Below are positions 5,782 to 6,069 of a stretch of DNA of 6,069 bases, one piece after another. Made by a program: the position numbers and the translations under genes. The stretch is from Paracoccaceae bacterium (GTDB lineage: Bacteria > Pseudomonadota > Alphaproteobacteria > Rhodobacterales > Rhodobacteraceae). Position 1 is the stretch's first letter; every line of letters starts with the position of its first letter. The stretch spans positions 1 through 6,069 of the forward strand of contig JALQYS010000549.1 of the NCBI GenBank assembly GCA_023254015.1, written 5' to 3'. The notes beneath the pieces are model-generated. The model worked only from the letters and a program-made list of their open reading frames with translations. It had not been told where the DNA came from and searched no databases.

Positions 5782-6069
5782 ATGTTTATCGGGTTGGACC
5801 TTGGCACTTCGGGGCTGAAGGGGATTCTCATCAATGACCGTCAAGAGGTGCTGGCCGAGGCCACCGCACCGCTGACCGTCTCGCGGCCGCATGAGGGCTG
5901 GTCGGAACAGGAGCCATCGCATTGGGTTGCGGCGGCCGAGGCGGTCTTGGACCAGTTGGCGGGCCATGGGCTCGGATCGGTCAAAGGCATTGGCCTGTCC
6001 GGGCACATGCACGGCGCGACGCTGCTCGATGCCGCCGACAACGTGCTGCGGCCGTGCATCTTGTGGAAC
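5782..6069 (+). CDS. xylB: Xylulokinase XylB (5' part, continues past window)
   Basis: The first 96 codons of a FGGY-family kinase that converts D-xylulose and ATP to D-xylulose 5-phosphate in the cytoplasm. The start MFIGLDLGTSGLKGILIND holds the phosphate-binding DLGTSG (6-11, Asp6). LTVSRPH (31-37), GWSEQEP (39-45), the substrate-contact motif MHGATLLDA (76-84) and VLRPCILWN (88-96) match remembered E. coli XylB closely, which separates it from glycerol or ribulose kinases. One difference is His75 before MHG, where E. coli has Gln. The catalytic Asp lies in the second half, beyond the window. ATG 5782 is one base after the xylG stop, with no strong ribosome site of its own, so translation is probably coupled to xylG. 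Xylose isomerase is not seen here and may follow. Confidence 0.95.
   Translation, partial: MFIGLDLGTSGLKGILINDRQEVLAEATAPLTVSRPHEGWSEQEPSHWVAAAEAVLDQLAGHGLGSVKGIGLSGHMHGATLLDAADNVLRPCILWN

Noticed and set aside
1..6069. Search for CRISPR arrays, tRNA or rRNA genes, insertion sequences, toxin-antitoxin or defence genes
   Set aside because: No regularly spaced repeats, cloverleaf-like sequences, transposase motifs or terminal inverted repeats were seen; the window is accounted for by ordinary metabolic genes.

Overview
The window is high-GC DNA that looks like a member of the Alphaproteobacteria, most likely Rhodobacterales/Rhodobacteraceae. The evidence is GC-rich third codon positions, a DMRNHG-type alpha/beta hydrolase, a ROK repressor divergent from a sugar ABC operon, and a half-size sugar ATPase. 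The family assignments rest on motifs read directly from the translations; the taxon is an inference.

Layout from left to right. (1) Bases 1-543, minus strand: 5' part of an alpha/beta hydrolase gene (YbfF-like), cut by the window edge. (2) 544-633: short divergent intergenic region with a perfect 9-bp tandem duplication. (3) 634-1005, plus strand: a 123-residue protein of unknown function with one C-terminal membrane segment. (4) 993-1013: perfect 8-bp hairpin spanning its stop codon, in the gap between two convergent genes. (5) 1022-2296, minus strand: ROK-family regulator, probably the xylose repressor XylR. (6) 2297-2508: divergent control region with a perfect TTGACA box, an AT-rich palindrome, repeated CTGAAAT boxes and a leader hairpin. 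(7) 2509-3534 xylF, 3684-5003 xylH, 5016-5780 xylG and 5782-end xylB (partial), all plus strand: a D-xylose uptake and phosphorylation operon.

How the genes work together: XylF binds D-xylose in the periplasm, XylH carries it across the inner membrane, and XylG (a single ATPase domain, presumably a homodimer) powers transport. XylB phosphorylates D-xylulose to xylulose 5-phosphate for the pentose phosphate pathway. Xylose isomerase (XylA) is not in the window and could lie downstream of xylB. The divergent ROK protein would repress the operon until xylose is present. The 149-bp xylF-xylH gap holds a strong GC hairpin followed by four T, which could let XylF be made in excess over the membrane and ATPase subunits.

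I see no mobile element, CRISPR array, RNA gene or undescribed system. The points worth a second look are regulatory structures around xylF, the half-size XylG, an extra periplasmic loop in XylH, a C-terminal cysteine pair in XylF, and the uncharacterised membrane-anchored protein.
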